From: an uncultured Pseudoxanthomonas sp.
GTDB taxonomy: Bacteria > Pseudomonadota > Gammaproteobacteria > Xanthomonadales > Xanthomonadaceae
DNA length: 30,003 nucleotides
Direction of reading: 5' to 3'
Assembly (NCBI GenBank): GCA_946886405.1
Contig: CAMPIO010000041.1
Location: forward strand, 1-30,003
Shown: positions 7,048-16,972 of the stretch, one piece after another
How positions within the stretch are numbered: position 1 is the first letter of the stretch
Layout: every line of letters starts with the position of its first letter
The notes under the pieces: generated by a model
The model's database searches: none
What the model was told of the DNA's origin: nothing
Seen by the model: only the letters and a program-made list of their open reading frames with translations
Position numbers and translations under genes: made by a program

Positions 7048-8397
7048 TCAAGCCGCCGCAGCGGCGCGCACGGCCTCGGCCAGGGTTTCCAGCGTGCTCT
7101 TCACCAGCGCATCGTCGTCGGCTTCCACCGTGACGCGCACCACCGGCTCGGTACCGGAGGGACGCAGGAAGGCACGTCCGCGTCCGGAGACCGTCGCCTG
7201 CGCCTGGGCCAGTGCGGCCTGCACGCTTGCAGCCTCGGTCGGCCTGGCGCCATTGGCGAGCTTCACGTTGATGGTCTTCTGCGGCAGCATCGCCAGGCCA
7301 TCCAGCGCCTCGCGCAACGTCACCTTGCGACGCTTCAGCGATTCCAGCACCTGCAGCGCGGCGATGATCGCATCGCCCGTCGTCGTGCGATCCAGGCACA
7401 GCAGGTGGCCGGAGGCCTCGCCGCCAAGCACCGCATTGCCTTCCACCAGCGCCTGGTGCACGTAGCGGTCGCCGACCTTGGTGCGCACGAACGGAATCTC
7501 GAGCTTGCCCAGCGCGCGCTCCAGACCATAGTTGGTCATCAGCGTGCCGACCACCGGACCGCGCAGCCGGCCACTCGCCTGCCAGTCGCGGGCGAGCAGA
7601 TAGATCAGCTGGTCGCCATCGACCGGCGTGCCCTCCCCGTCCGCCATCAGCACACGGTCGCCGTCGCCGTCGAAGGCGATGCCCAGGTGGGCGCCGGTCT
7701 CGCGCACTTTCGCGGCGAGGTTGTCGATATGCATCGAGCCCACGCCATCGTTGATGTTGACGCCATTCGGCTCCGCACCGATGGTGACCACGTCGGCACC
7801 CAGCTCGCGGAACAGCAGCGGCGCGATGTGGTAAGTGGCGCCGTGCGCACAGTCGAGCACCAGCTTCACGCCCTTCAGGTCGAAGCGGCGCGGCACGCTG
7901 GCCTTGCAGAATTCCATGTAGCGGCCGACCGCATCGCGCGTGCGGATCGCCTTGCCGAGCTTTTCGGATTCGGCGGTGAAGAACGGCGCATCCAGCGCGG
8001 CTTCGATCGCCAGTTCGGTCGCGTCATCGAGCTTCTCGCCTTCGGCGGAGAAGAACTTGATGCCGTTGTCGTAATGCGGGTTGTGCGAGGCGCTGATCAC
8101 GATGCCTGCATCCGCGCCCAGCGTGCGGGTGAGGAAGGCGACCGCAGGTGTCGGCATCGGCCCCATCAACTGCACGTCGGCGCCCGCAGCGACCAGGCCG
8201 GCTTCCAGTGCCGCTTCGAACATGTAGCCGGAGATGCGGGTGTCCTTGCCGATCACCACGACCGGGCGGGCATCGCCCGCGTTTTCGCACAGCACGCGTC
8301 CGAGCGCATTACCCAGGCGAAGCACGAAGTCGGCGGAAATCGGACTGGTACCGACACGGCCGCGAATGCCATCGGTGCCGAAATACTTGCGGCTCAT
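7048..8397 (-). CDS. glmM: Phosphoglucosamine mutase
   Basis: GlmM converts glucosamine 6-phosphate to glucosamine 1-phosphate for UDP-GlcNAc, the precursor of peptidoglycan and lipopolysaccharide. It is 449 residues, the normal length. Domain 1 starts [10 protein letters not shown]. The phosphoserine loop is ISASHNP (residues 101-107), with Ser104 matching the phosphorylated Ser102 of E. coli. The metal loop is DGDGDR (243-248), the sugar-binding motif GEASGH (326-331) and the phosphate-binding loop [10 protein letters not shown] (412-421). Its ATG overlaps the accD stop (ATGA) and has no Shine-Dalgarno of its own, so it is probably coupled to accD. In Pseudomonas glmM is next to tpiA-secG; here the oxygenase and SDR genes intervene. 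Confidence 0.98.
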   Translation of the reverse strand: MSRKYFGTDGIRGRVGTSPISADFVLRLGNALGRVLCENAGDARPVVVIGKDTRISGYMFEAALEAGLVAAGADVQLMGPMPTPAVAFLTRTLGADAGIVISASHNPHYDNGIKFFSAEGEKLDDATELAIEAALDAPFFTAESEKLGKAIRTRDAVGRYMEFCKASVPRRFDLKGVKLVLDCAHGATYHIAPLLFRELGADVVTIGAEPNGVNINDGVGSMHIDNLAAKVRETGAHLGIAFDGDGDRVLMADGEGTPVDGDQLIYLLARDWQASGRLRGPVVGTLMTNYGLERALGKLEIPFVRTKVGDRYVHQALVEGNAVLGGEASGHLLCLDRTTTGDAIIAALQVLESLKRRKVTLREALDGLAMLPQKTINVKLANGARPTEAASVQAALAQAQATVSGRGRAFLRPSGTEPVVRVTVEADDDALVKSTLETLAEAVRAAAAA

Positions 8398-9287
8398 GCG
8401 GTCACCAGTTCGCTGTCTTCGGGCTTGGGCTGTCGCATCATCAACGCCAGCAGGTCCGCCAGGCGGTCACGCAGTTCGCGACGGTCGCAGATCTGGTCGA
8501 TGGCGCCATGCGCCACCAGGAATTCCGATCGCTGGAAACCCTCCGGCAGCGTCTCCCGTACGGTCTGCTCGATCACGCGCGGACCAGCAAAACCGATCAG
8601 TGCCTCGGGCTCGGCCAGGTTGATGTCGCCCAGCATCGCGAAGCTGGCCGACACGCCACCGGTGGTGGGGTGCGTCATGACCGAGATGTAGGGCAGCCCC
8701 GCCTCGCGCAGCCTGCCCAGCGCCGCCGAGGTCTTGGCCATCTGCATCAGCGAAAACAGGCTTTCCTGCATGCGCGCACCGCCGCTGGCGGAGAAACACA
8801 CGAACGGACAGCCGATCTCAAGCGCCTTCTCGGCGCCCAGCGAGAAACGCTCACCGACCACCGAGCCCATCGAGCCGCCCATGTAGGCGAAGTCGAAGGA
8901 ACTGGCGACCAGATCGCGGCCCTTGAGCGTGCCCTGCAGGGTGATCAGCGCGTCGCGCTCACCGGTGCTCTTCTGCGCGGCCTTGATGCGGTCGGCGTAT
9001 TTCTTCTGATCCTTGAACTTCAGCACGTCGGTCGGACCGAGCGCGGCGCCGATCTCGCGGGTGCTGCCCGGATCGAACAGCGCCGCCAGGCGGGCGCGGG
9101 CGCGGATCGGCATGTGGAAGCTGCACTTCGGGCAGACCTCCAGGTTTTCCTCCAGCTCCGGCCGGTACAGCACGGCGCCGCAGCGATCGCATTTTTCCCA
9201 CAGCCCCTCGGGGACGCTGCGTTTGCTCTTGCCCGCGTTGCCTTCGGTGCGGATGCCCGACGGCATCAGTTTGCTGAGCCAGCTCAT
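8394..9287 (-). CDS. accD: Acetyl-CoA carboxylase carboxyltransferase subunit beta
   Basis: AccD, with AccA, transfers the carboxyl group from carboxybiotin to acetyl-CoA, giving malonyl-CoA for fatty acid synthesis. It has 297 residues from the ATG at 9287, whose N-terminus [15 protein letters not shown] fits the family; an upstream in-frame start would add 12 unrelated residues. The zinc ribbon is complete: Cys33, Cys36, Cys52 and Cys55 (CDRC and CPKC). The carboxyltransferase motifs are [23 protein letters not shown] and [13 protein letters not shown]. It follows trpA after 87 bases and overlaps glmM by 4 bases. The order trpF/truA/fimV near accD is shared with Pseudomonas, but accD is followed there by folC. 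Confidence 0.98.
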   Translation of the reverse strand: MSWLSKLMPSGIRTEGNAGKSKRSVPEGLWEKCDRCGAVLYRPELEENLEVCPKCSFHMPIRARARLAALFDPGSTREIGAALGPTDVLKFKDQKKYADRIKAAQKSTGERDALITLQGTLKGRDLVASSFDFAYMGGSMGSVVGERFSLGAEKALEIGCPFVCFSASGGARMQESLFSLMQMAKTSAALGRLREAGLPYISVMTHPTTGGVSASFAMLGDINLAEPEALIGFAGPRVIEQTVRETLPEGFQRSEFLVAHGAIDQICDRRELRDRLADLLALMMRQPKPEDSELVTA

Positions 9288-9374
9288 GCGTGGTCTTGCT
9301 GCCTGCCCCTGGCGGGGCCTCATGGAATAGCGCGGCAGTTTAGCTCAGTCGTCCATGCACAGCCGTACGGTGGC

Positions 9375-10172
9375 TCAGGCGTCCAGCGCCGCCCGCAAGG
9401 GGGCCAGGAAGGCGGATGCCCGTGCGGCGGCATCGCTGCCGGATTCGGCCAGTGCCGCCACCAGCGCGCTGCCCACCACGACGCCATCGGCATCGGTCGC
9501 CATCGCACGGGCGCTGTCGGCGTCCTTGATGCCGAAACCCGCCACCACGGGCACCCGTGACTTCGCCCGCAGCTGCTTCAACCGTTCTCCCGCCGCGGCG
9601 GTATCCAGCCGGTCGGAGGCACCGGTCACACCGGCGAAACTGACGTAATACAGATAGCCCTGCGCGGTTTCGCACAACCTCTGCAACCGCTCGGGCGACG
9701 TGGTCGGCGAGGCCAGCGCGATCAGGGCCAGCCCTGCCCGCTCGAACACCGCACGCGTCTCCCCGGCTTCCTCGGGCGGCAAGTCGACCAGCAGCACACC
9801 ATCGACGCCGGCCACGACGGCCTCGCGCGCGAAACGCTCGGCGCCGTGGATCTCCACCGGGTTCAGGTAGCCCATCAGCACGATCGGCGTGGCATCGTCC
9901 TGTTGGCGGAACACTTCCACCGCTTCCAGCACGTAACGCAGGCCGGCCCCACGCGCCAGCGCGCGTTCCGAACTGCGCTGGATGACCGGACCGTCGGCCA
10001 TCGGATCGGAGAACGGCACGCCCAGTTCGATGACGTCGGCCCCGGCGGCGACCAGCGCATGCATCACCGGCACCGTGGATTCCAGCGACGGATCGCCGGC
10101 GGTGATGAAAGGCACCAGGGCCTTGCGGTGGGCGGCCTTCAGTTCGGCGAATTTCTGTTCGAAACGGCTCAT
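9375..10172 (-). CDS. trpA: Tryptophan synthase alpha chain
   Basis: TrpA splits indole-3-glycerol phosphate into glyceraldehyde 3-phosphate and indole, which is channelled to TrpB. It is 265 residues. The catalytic acids Glu49 (VIELGVPFSD) and Asp60 (DPMADGP) are present, as are the phosphate-binding segments GFGIKDADSARA and ADGVVVGSALV. The ATG at 10172 is chosen by its N-terminus MSRFEQKFAELK; the longer open frame upstream runs inside trpB in another frame. It is separated from trpB by 59 bases that hold a strong hairpin, an unusual gap because trpB and trpA are often overlapping or almost touching. Confidence 0.98.
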   Translation of the reverse strand: MSRFEQKFAELKAAHRKALVPFITAGDPSLESTVPVMHALVAAGADVIELGVPFSDPMADGPVIQRSSERALARGAGLRYVLEAVEVFRQQDDATPIVLMGYLNPVEIHGAERFAREAVVAGVDGVLLVDLPPEEAGETRAVFERAGLALIALASPTTSPERLQRLCETAQGYLYYVSFAGVTGASDRLDTAAAGERLKQLRAKSRVPVVAGFGIKDADSARAMATDADGVVVGSALVAALAESGSDAAARASAFLAPLRAALDA

Positions 10173-10201
10173 CGGAAATTTCCAGGAATCGGGCTTCTGA
10201 G

Positions 10202-10222
10202 CCCTCCCCTTCAAGGGGAGGG
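10202..10222 (-). other. GC-rich hairpin in the trpB-trpA gap
   Basis: CCCTCCCC and GGGGAGGG form a perfect eight-pair stem with a TTCAA loop, lying wholly between the trpB stop and the trpA start. No U tract follows on the minus strand. It is therefore not a standard intrinsic terminator and could instead be an mRNA processing or stability element, or a dispersed repeat. A smaller overlapping stem (GGGCT/AGCCC, 10192-10205) would compete with it for the same bases. Confidence 0.55.
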
Positions 10223-10231
10223 AGCAAAGCG

Positions 10232-11443
<1,212 letters not shown>

Positions 11444-11465
11444 GGCGGGGCGGGGAGCGGCGGAT

Positions 11466-11538
11466 GAGTGGTCACTCTACCGCACAGGTCCTACCGGGAT
11501 AATCCATGAAATCTGACCTATCCGTGACATAAACTCAC
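11466..11538. promoter_or_regulatory. trpB-trpI intergenic control region with candidate TrpI sites
   Basis: The 98-base gap between the divergent genes is where a LysR-type activator should bind. Two dyads stand out. GAGTG-GT-CACTC (11466-11477) lies just before the trpB start. GTGA-N7-TCAC (11524-11538) contains the LysR signature T-N11-A (T at 11525, A at 11537) and ends 3 bases before the trpI ATG. A GGATAATCC palindrome-like stretch lies between them and could overlap the trpB promoter. TrpI control of trpBA is known in Pseudomonas; which of these sites is used here is inference. Confidence 0.45.
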
Positions 11539-11541
11539 GCC

Positions 11542-12426
11542 ATGTCACGCCCCTTGCCCCCGCTCAACGCCCTGCGCGCCTTCGAAGCGGCGGCCCGTCT
11601 CGGCAGTGTCAGCCGGGCTGCCGCCGAGCTGCATGTCACCCACGGTGCGGTCAGCCGGCATGTCCGCACGCTTGAAGACGCATTGGGGCGCGCCCTGTTC
11701 GTCCGTGAGGGTCGCGGTCTGGCCTTGACCATCGACGGCCTGCGCCTGCGCGATCTGGCCGGGGACACGTTTTCTGTCCTGCAAGCCGGTTGGGCCCACC
11801 TGCAGCGCGACCGCCGACCGATGGCCTTCGTCCTCGGCTGCCCGGGCAGCCTACTGGCACGCTGGGTCATCCCCCGGCTCGAGCGGTTGGCGATCGATAT
11901 GCCCGAGCTGACGCTGCACCTGTCCGCGCGGGAAGGCGGATTCGACGACGCACTCACCGGACTGGATGCCGCCCTGCTGGTCGGCGAAGCGCCGTGGCCG
12001 CCGGGCTGGGACGTGCTTGCGCTGGCGCCGGAGCGGATCGGCCCCGTCGTCAGTCCACGCCATGCGGGTTTCGCCAGGCTGGAACAGGCGCCAGCCAGCG
12101 CACTGGCCGACGAAGCCGTACTGCATACCGCCTCACGCCCACAGGCCTGGCCTCGCTGGTTCGCGGCCCAGGGCGTCGACGCCGGCCAACCTCGCCTGGG
12201 CGCCGGCTTCGATCACCTGACCTATCTGCTGGAAGCCGCTGTCGCCGGTCTGGGCGTGGCCATCGCGCCGCAGGAACTGGTACAGGCCGACCTGGACGGC
12301 GGGCGCCTCGCAGCGCCGTGGGGCTTCACGAGTACCGGCGGAGAGTGGGCACTGTGTGCCCGGCGCGGCACGACGGATGCACAGATCCAGGCGCTGGCCG
12401 AGTGGCTGCGCGCCGCTTTGGCCTGA
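11542..12426 (+). CDS. trpI: LysR-type transcriptional activator of trpBA (TrpI)
   Basis: A 294-residue LysR-family regulator of the GcvA/TrpI branch. The N-terminal winged helix-turn-helix occupies about residues 8-65 (LNALRAFEAAARLGSVSRAA, then LHVTHGAVSRHVRTLEDALG). The effector domain begins near residue 95. The strings FVLGCPGSLLARW and IPRLERL match Pseudomonas TrpI as I remember it, as do the opening MSRPLPPLNALRAFEAAARL and the segment LAPERIGPVVSPRHA. Divergence from trpB supports a role as activator of trpBA in response to indoleglycerol phosphate, with autoregulation. No clear Shine-Dalgarno precedes the ATG. It converges on trpF with only 2 bases between the stop codons and no terminator. 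Confidence 0.9.
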   Translation: MSRPLPPLNALRAFEAAARLGSVSRAAAELHVTHGAVSRHVRTLEDALGRALFVREGRGLALTIDGLRLRDLAGDTFSVLQAGWAHLQRDRRPMAFVLGCPGSLLARWVIPRLERLAIDMPELTLHLSAREGGFDDALTGLDAALLVGEAPWPPGWDVLALAPERIGPVVSPRHAGFARLEQAPASALADEAVLHTASRPQAWPRWFAAQGVDAGQPRLGAGFDHLTYLLEAAVAGLGVAIAPQELVQADLDGGRLAAPWGFTSTGGEWALCARRGTTDAQIQALAEWLRAALA

Positions 12427-12428
12427 GC

Positions 12429-13061
12429 TCAACGGCGGGCGTCGGCCTCGCGCACGGCATCGACGAAGCGCCGCATCTTGTCGGCGTCCTTGATGCCGGG
12501 CGCCGATTCGAGGCCACTGGAGACATCCACGCCCCATGGCCGCGCGGTCCGCAAGGCAAGACCGACGTTTTCCGGAGACAGGCCACCCGCAAGCAGGAAG
12601 GGCGTGTCCGTGGGCGCCGGCATGCGCCGCCAGTCGAAACGCTGCCCGCTTCCCCCCTGCTTGCCTGCGGCGTGGCCGTCGAACAGGAAGCCGCGCGCGC
12701 CGGGATACGCCGACAGGCTGGCAAACACACTGTCGTCCTGCCCGCCCATGGCGATCGCCTTCCAGTACGGACGCCCGAAGGAGGTCGCGAACGCATCGTC
12801 TTCGCCACCATGGAACTGCAGCAGGTCCGGCTGCAGCGACTCGACGATGTGTTCCACGTCGCCGCGTGTGTTGTCCATCACCAGGGCGACGACCGCGATC
12901 TCGTCCGGCACCAGGTCGCGCAGCATGCGCGCCTGTCCGAGCAACAGCCGGCGCGGACTGTCGGGTGCGAACACCAGGCCCACATAGTCCACGCCCAGCT
13001 CGACCGCCAGGCGAACGTCCTCGGCGCGGGTCAGGCCACAGAACTTGATGCGTGTGTGCAT
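12429..13061 (-). CDS. trpF: Phosphoribosylanthranilate isomerase
   Basis: TrpF isomerises N-(5-phosphoribosyl)anthranilate to the ribulose form in tryptophan synthesis. It is a 210-residue single-domain barrel, the usual length for a TrpF not fused to TrpC. Catalytic Cys8 (RIKFCGLTR) and Asp128 (FLFDGHAAGK) are both present, with the phosphate-binding segments LAGGLSPENV and GVDVSSGLES. The order truA-trpF on the same strand is shared with Pseudomonas. Here 170 bases containing three REP palindromes separate it from truA, so its expression may not depend simply on truA transcription. Other tryptophan genes (trpE, G, D, C) are not in this window. Confidence 0.97.
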   Translation of the reverse strand: MHTRIKFCGLTRAEDVRLAVELGVDYVGLVFAPDSPRRLLLGQARMLRDLVPDEIAVVALVMDNTRGDVEHIVESLQPDLLQFHGGEDDAFATSFGRPYWKAIAMGGQDDSVFASLSAYPGARGFLFDGHAAGKQGGSGQRFDWRRMPAPTDTPFLLAGGLSPENVGLALRTARPWGVDVSSGLESAPGIKDADKMRRFVDAVREADARR

Positions 13062-13114
13062 GATGGCAACGACAGAGGGGGCGTCATGGAAGCGTAGCCG
13101 CTTTCGGAGGATTC

Positions 13115-13144
13115 CGTAGGAGCGGTCAGTGCCCGCGATGCTGC
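13115..13144 (+). repeat. GTAG-type REP element, family 1, plus orientation (copy c)
   Basis: CGTAGGAGC leads into GCGGTC-AGT-GCCCGC and then GATGCTGC. It is the most diverged family 1 copy, with one mismatch in the six-pair stem and an altered loop. It is first of three copies in the truA-trpF gap. Confidence 0.75.
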
Positions 13145-13153
13145 ACCCCGCTT

Positions 13154-13186
13154 TTGTAGGAGCGGGCCATGCCCGCTATGCTTTTT
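13154..13186 (+). repeat. GTAG-type REP element, family 1, plus orientation (copy d)
   Basis: TTGTAGGAGC leads into the perfect hairpin GCGGGC-CAT-GCCCGC and then TATGCTTTTT. It lies 9 bases after copy c in direct orientation and 18 bases before the inverted copy e, with which it could form a long imperfect stem. Confidence 0.88.
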
Positions 13187-13204
13187 GTTTTCCGTACCAC
13201 CGTC

Positions 13205-13238
13205 GAAAAGCATCGCGGGCATGGCCCGCTCCTACAAC
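13205..13238 (-). repeat. GTAG-type REP element, family 1, minus orientation (copy e)
   Basis: On the minus strand this reads GTTGTAGGAGC, then the perfect hairpin GCGGGC-CAT-GCCCGC, then GATGCTTTTC. Its head overlaps the end of truA: the TAG of the GTAG signature (13232-13234) is the truA stop codon. With copy d it forms a face-to-face pair. Confidence 0.9.
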
Positions 13239-14050
13239 AGGCCAGGGGCGATGCTAGGCGGATCCTGCAACGTCACTTCCGGCGGCAGGTTCCATTCCAC
13301 CGGATACAGCGGACTGACGAAGACCAGGCCGTCCGACGGCGCCGTCGGTCCGGCCACAGTGCGATCGCGGCCCGCCAGCAACTCGGCGATCCAATCCTCG
13401 GGACGTTCGCCCCGACCCACGATCAGCAGCGAGCCGACGATGTTGCGGACCATATGGTGCAGGAAGGCATTCGCCTGCACCTCGACGACCACGCGCTCAC
13501 CGTGGCGGGTGACCGAGATCGCGTGCAGGTTGCGCATTGCGTGCGGTGCCTGGCAGTGGACGGTCCGGAACGCACTGAAGTCGTTCTCGCCCAGCAGGTG
13601 TCGTGCGGCCCGATGCATGGCGTCGGCATCCAGCGGCTGACGCTCCCAGCTGAGGTAGTGGCGCTCCAGCGCCGGCCGCGCTATCCGGTTCACCAGCGTG
13701 TAGCGATAGCGACGGGCACGTGCGGAGAACCGCGCGTTGAAATCCTCCGCCACCGGCTGGCACCAGCGCACGCAGACGGCCGGCGGCAAGCGCGCGGTCG
13801 TACCCAGCAGCCAGCTGCGTGGCGAGCGCGCGACATCGCTGTCGAAGTGGACGACCTGGCACTGCGCATGCACGCCTGCATCGGTGCGGCCGGCGCAGAT
13901 CGTGTCCACCTGGGCATCGGCCACCGATGACAGTGCGCCTTCCAGCGCACCCTGCACGGTAGTGTCGTCCGGTGTGCCGGACTTGCTCAGCCGTTGCCAC
14001 CCGAGGAATTCGCTGCCGTCGTACTCGACGCCCAGCGCATAGCGCGTCAC
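13232..14050 (-). CDS. truA: tRNA pseudouridine(38-40) synthase TruA
   Basis: TruA converts uridines 38, 39 and 40 in the anticodon arm of many tRNAs to pseudouridine. It is 272 residues. The N-terminus [16 protein letters not shown] and the catalytic Asp57 in [18 protein letters not shown] are diagnostic. A conserved Tyr/Arg segment, [12 protein letters not shown], follows later. The start is GTG at 14050, supported by GGAG 7 bases upstream. It lies 18 bases after fimV on the same strand, the same fimV-truA-trpF order as in Pseudomonas. The TAG stop lies inside the GTAG head of REP copy e, so the last codons (CTG TTG TAG) run into the repeat. Confidence 0.97.
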   Translation of the reverse strand: MTRYALGVEYDGSEFLGWQRLSKSGTPDDTTVQGALEGALSSVADAQVDTICAGRTDAGVHAQCQVVHFDSDVARSPRSWLLGTTARLPPAVCVRWCQPVAEDFNARFSARARRYRYTLVNRIARPALERHYLSWERQPLDADAMHRAARHLLGENDFSAFRTVHCQAPHAMRNLHAISVTRHGERVVVEVQANAFLHHMVRNIVGSLLIVGRGERPEDWIAELLAGRDRTVAGPTAPSDGLVFVSPLYPVEWNLPPEVTLQDPPSIAPGLL

Positions 14051-14068
14051 GACATCACTCCGTGTCCG

Positions 14069-15820
14069 TCATCCGATATCGCGCAGCAGTTGCAGGGCTT
14101 CATCGCGCGCCAGGGCGTCGTTGCCGGCCGCCACTTCGTTCAGCAGGTCGCGCGCCGTGGCCACATCGCCGAGATCCAGGTAGGCCACTGCCAGTTCAAG
14201 ACGGTCGCGACCCGCCGGTGCAGGCATCTGTGTAGGTGCCGACATTGGCGAAGCCGGCGCCGCAGGCGTGCCGCCCCCCGCGTGCCAGGTGGGGCCCGGA
14301 GCGGGCTTCGGCGCGGATGGCGGGGCGGACTTCGGGGGTGCGGCGACGGCCGGCTCCAGCACGGGGCTTGGCGCGGGCGCCGCTTCGGACGTCGCCTGAG
14401 GCATCACGGCGGCCAGTTCCGCAGCGCGACTGTCCACCGGCACCTTGCCGAATACCGGGTTGCGCGGAACGGGCGCCGGCGACACGCGCTGGCGACGCTG
14501 CGCGAATCCCCAGGCCAGCGCACCCACGAACAGCAGGCCGAACCCGGCCCACGCCCAGACCGGCACGCCGCCATCGCTGCCATTGCTCTGCGCCAGGCGC
14601 TGCTGTGCGGCGGCAAGGTCGCTGTCCTTCATCGCCAGCAGTTTCTCCTGCTGTGCCTTGAGTTTTTCCAGGTCCGCTACCTGCGAGCGCAGTTCCTGTA
14701 CTTCGGCTTCGCGCGCGGCCAGGTCTTCCTTCGATTGCTGCAATTGTTCGTTCGCCAACATCTCGCCCTCACCGCCGGCGCTGACGCCGGACTGCGTTCC
14801 AGAACCCGACGTGCTCGTGGCCGCGGGTGCGATTTCCAGCCGAGCATCCGCCACGGTTGCCGGGCGGGACGCCGTCGCCGCGACCGGCGTCGTGGCTGGC
14901 GTGGCATCGACCACGGCTGCCGGCTGCGGGATGGGGGCGCGCGCGCTCCGCCACTCGGCGATCTGGCTGCGCACCAGCGCGGCGGCTTCGCCTTCGAGGA
15001 TCGTCTGCGCTTCCGCCGCTTCCGGCACGCGCAGCACCGCGCCCTGCTTCAGCAGATTGACGTTGCCGTTGATGAAGGCTTCGGGATTGGCGCGCAGCAG
15101 CGCCACCATGGCCTGGTCCAGTGTGTAGCCCTGCTCACGCGCCAGCGGCGCGGCGATCTGCGACAACGACTGGCCGCGACGCACCGGCGCCAGCGTGTCG
15201 CCAGGCGAGGCCTGCGGTGCGGGCGTCGCGGCCACGGCGGGCACCGGCGCAGGTCGTGAAGGCGCTTCCGGCGCAGTCTGCGGCACCGGTGCCGGTTCCG
15301 TCGGCGCGGTGACGACCGGCTCGACCGGCCGCGTGATGGTGTCGGTCGGCGCGGCTGCCGGCGCATCGATCACCGGCTGTTCCGCAGCGGCCAGCGTGCC
15401 CGGCGCACTGACCAGCGCCGAATACTCGCGCACCAGGCGACCCTGGCCCCAGTCCACCTCGATCAGGAAGTTCACTGCCGGCACGTCCACCGGCGTGCGG
15501 CTGGTGACGCGCACTACCGGCCGTCCCGCTTCGTCCAGCGCAATGGCGAAGTCCAGTTCGTTCACCAGACCTTGCGGTCGCGGCAGGCCAACGCGCTCGA
15601 TCGGCCCCGGCGACGCCAAGGGTGCGCGCAACTGCTCCAGTTCGCCCGGCTCGCTGGAAATGACCGGAATCTCGGCCAGCAAAGGCTGGCCGGGCTGCGA
15701 TTTGACCTTGATCTCCCCCAGGCCCAGCGCGAGGGCGGCGTTGCTCAGCAACGCCAGCCCCAGCCCGATCATGCTGGCCAGGTGGAGTCTTGCCGCCCGA
15801 GGTCTGTGCTTCGGTTTCAC
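14069..15820 (-). CDS. fimV: FimV/HubP-type polar peptidoglycan-binding hub protein
   Basis: A large inner-membrane protein of the FimV/HubP family, which marks the cell pole and supports type IV pili and flagella. From the GTG at 15820 it is 583 residues. There is a signal peptide at about 1-31 (LGLALLSNAALA), the conserved N-terminal domain LGLGEIKVKSQPGQPLLAEI from residue 32, and a Pro/Ala-rich linker. A LysM-like domain spans about 210-266 (APVRRGQSLSQIAAPLARE), followed by a coiled coil at about 352-411 and one transmembrane helix at about 419-440 (VWAWAGFGLLFVGALAWGF). The C-terminal FimV domain (LELAVAYLDLGDVATARDLL) is at about 536-583. It is shorter than Pseudomonas FimV (about 900). 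GGGGA precedes the GTG; an ATG at 15847 is the alternative start but has no ribosome site. Confidence 0.9.
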   Translation of the reverse strand: MKPKHRPRAARLHLASMIGLGLALLSNAALALGLGEIKVKSQPGQPLLAEIPVISSEPGELEQLRAPLASPGPIERVGLPRPQGLVNELDFAIALDEAGRPVVRVTSRTPVDVPAVNFLIEVDWGQGRLVREYSALVSAPGTLAAAEQPVIDAPAAAPTDTITRPVEPVVTAPTEPAPVPQTAPEAPSRPAPVPAVAATPAPQASPGDTLAPVRRGQSLSQIAAPLAREQGYTLDQAMVALLRANPEAFINGNVNLLKQGAVLRVPEAAEAQTILEGEAAALVRSQIAEWRSARAPIPQPAAVVDATPATTPVAATASRPATVADARLEIAPAATSTSGSGTQSGVSAGGEGEMLANEQLQQSKEDLAAREAEVQELRSQVADLEKLKAQQEKLLAMKDSDLAAAQQRLAQSNGSDGGVPVWAWAGFGLLFVGALAWGFAQRRQRVSPAPVPRNPVFGKVPVDSRAAELAAVMPQATSEAAPAPSPVLEPAVAAPPKSAPPSAPKPAPGPTWHAGGGTPAAPASPMSAPTQMPAPAGRDRLELAVAYLDLGDVATARDLLNEVAAGNDALARDEALQLLRDIG

Positions 15821-15859
15821 GGCCCTTCCCCAAGTTTTCCCGGCCACGACTATAGCGGC

Positions 15860-16885
<1,026 letters not shown>

Positions 16886-16921
16886 GGATGGATTTCGCAA
16901 AGAGGGGGAATGAAGACAGCA

Positions 16922-16972
16922 GACAGGGAGCTGTGTTCGGGGAACCTGCGGGCGTGCCTCAGGCTCCCTGTC
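16922..16972 (-). other. 10-bp inverted repeat across the end of the hydroxyacid dehydrogenase gene
   Basis: GACAGGGAGC (16922-16931) and GCTCCCTGTC (16963-16972) are perfect complements 31 bases apart. The right arm lies inside the last codons of the dehydrogenase gene, spanning the codons for Arg-Gln-Gly just before its TGA, and the left arm is in the asd leader. In the transcript the stem is followed by a moderately U-rich stretch (TGCTGTCTTCATTC). It could be a weak terminator, a processing site or a leader structure for asd. Confidence 0.5.

Noticed and set aside
9305..9318. GCCCC-TGGC-GGGGC stem before accD
   Set aside because: A five-pair stem in 66 percent or higher GC sequence is expected by chance, and no neighbouring signal supports a role.
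11851..12126. Minus-strand open frames inside trpI
   Set aside because: They lie wholly within a conserved LysR-type gene, lack ribosome sites and encode Arg-rich sequence without domains.
13031..13222. Small open frames in the truA-trpF gap encoding peptides such as SIAGMARSY
   Set aside because: The same peptide string appears at 5888 and 13185 because both are translations of the REP palindrome. The frames are made of repeat sequence, not genes.
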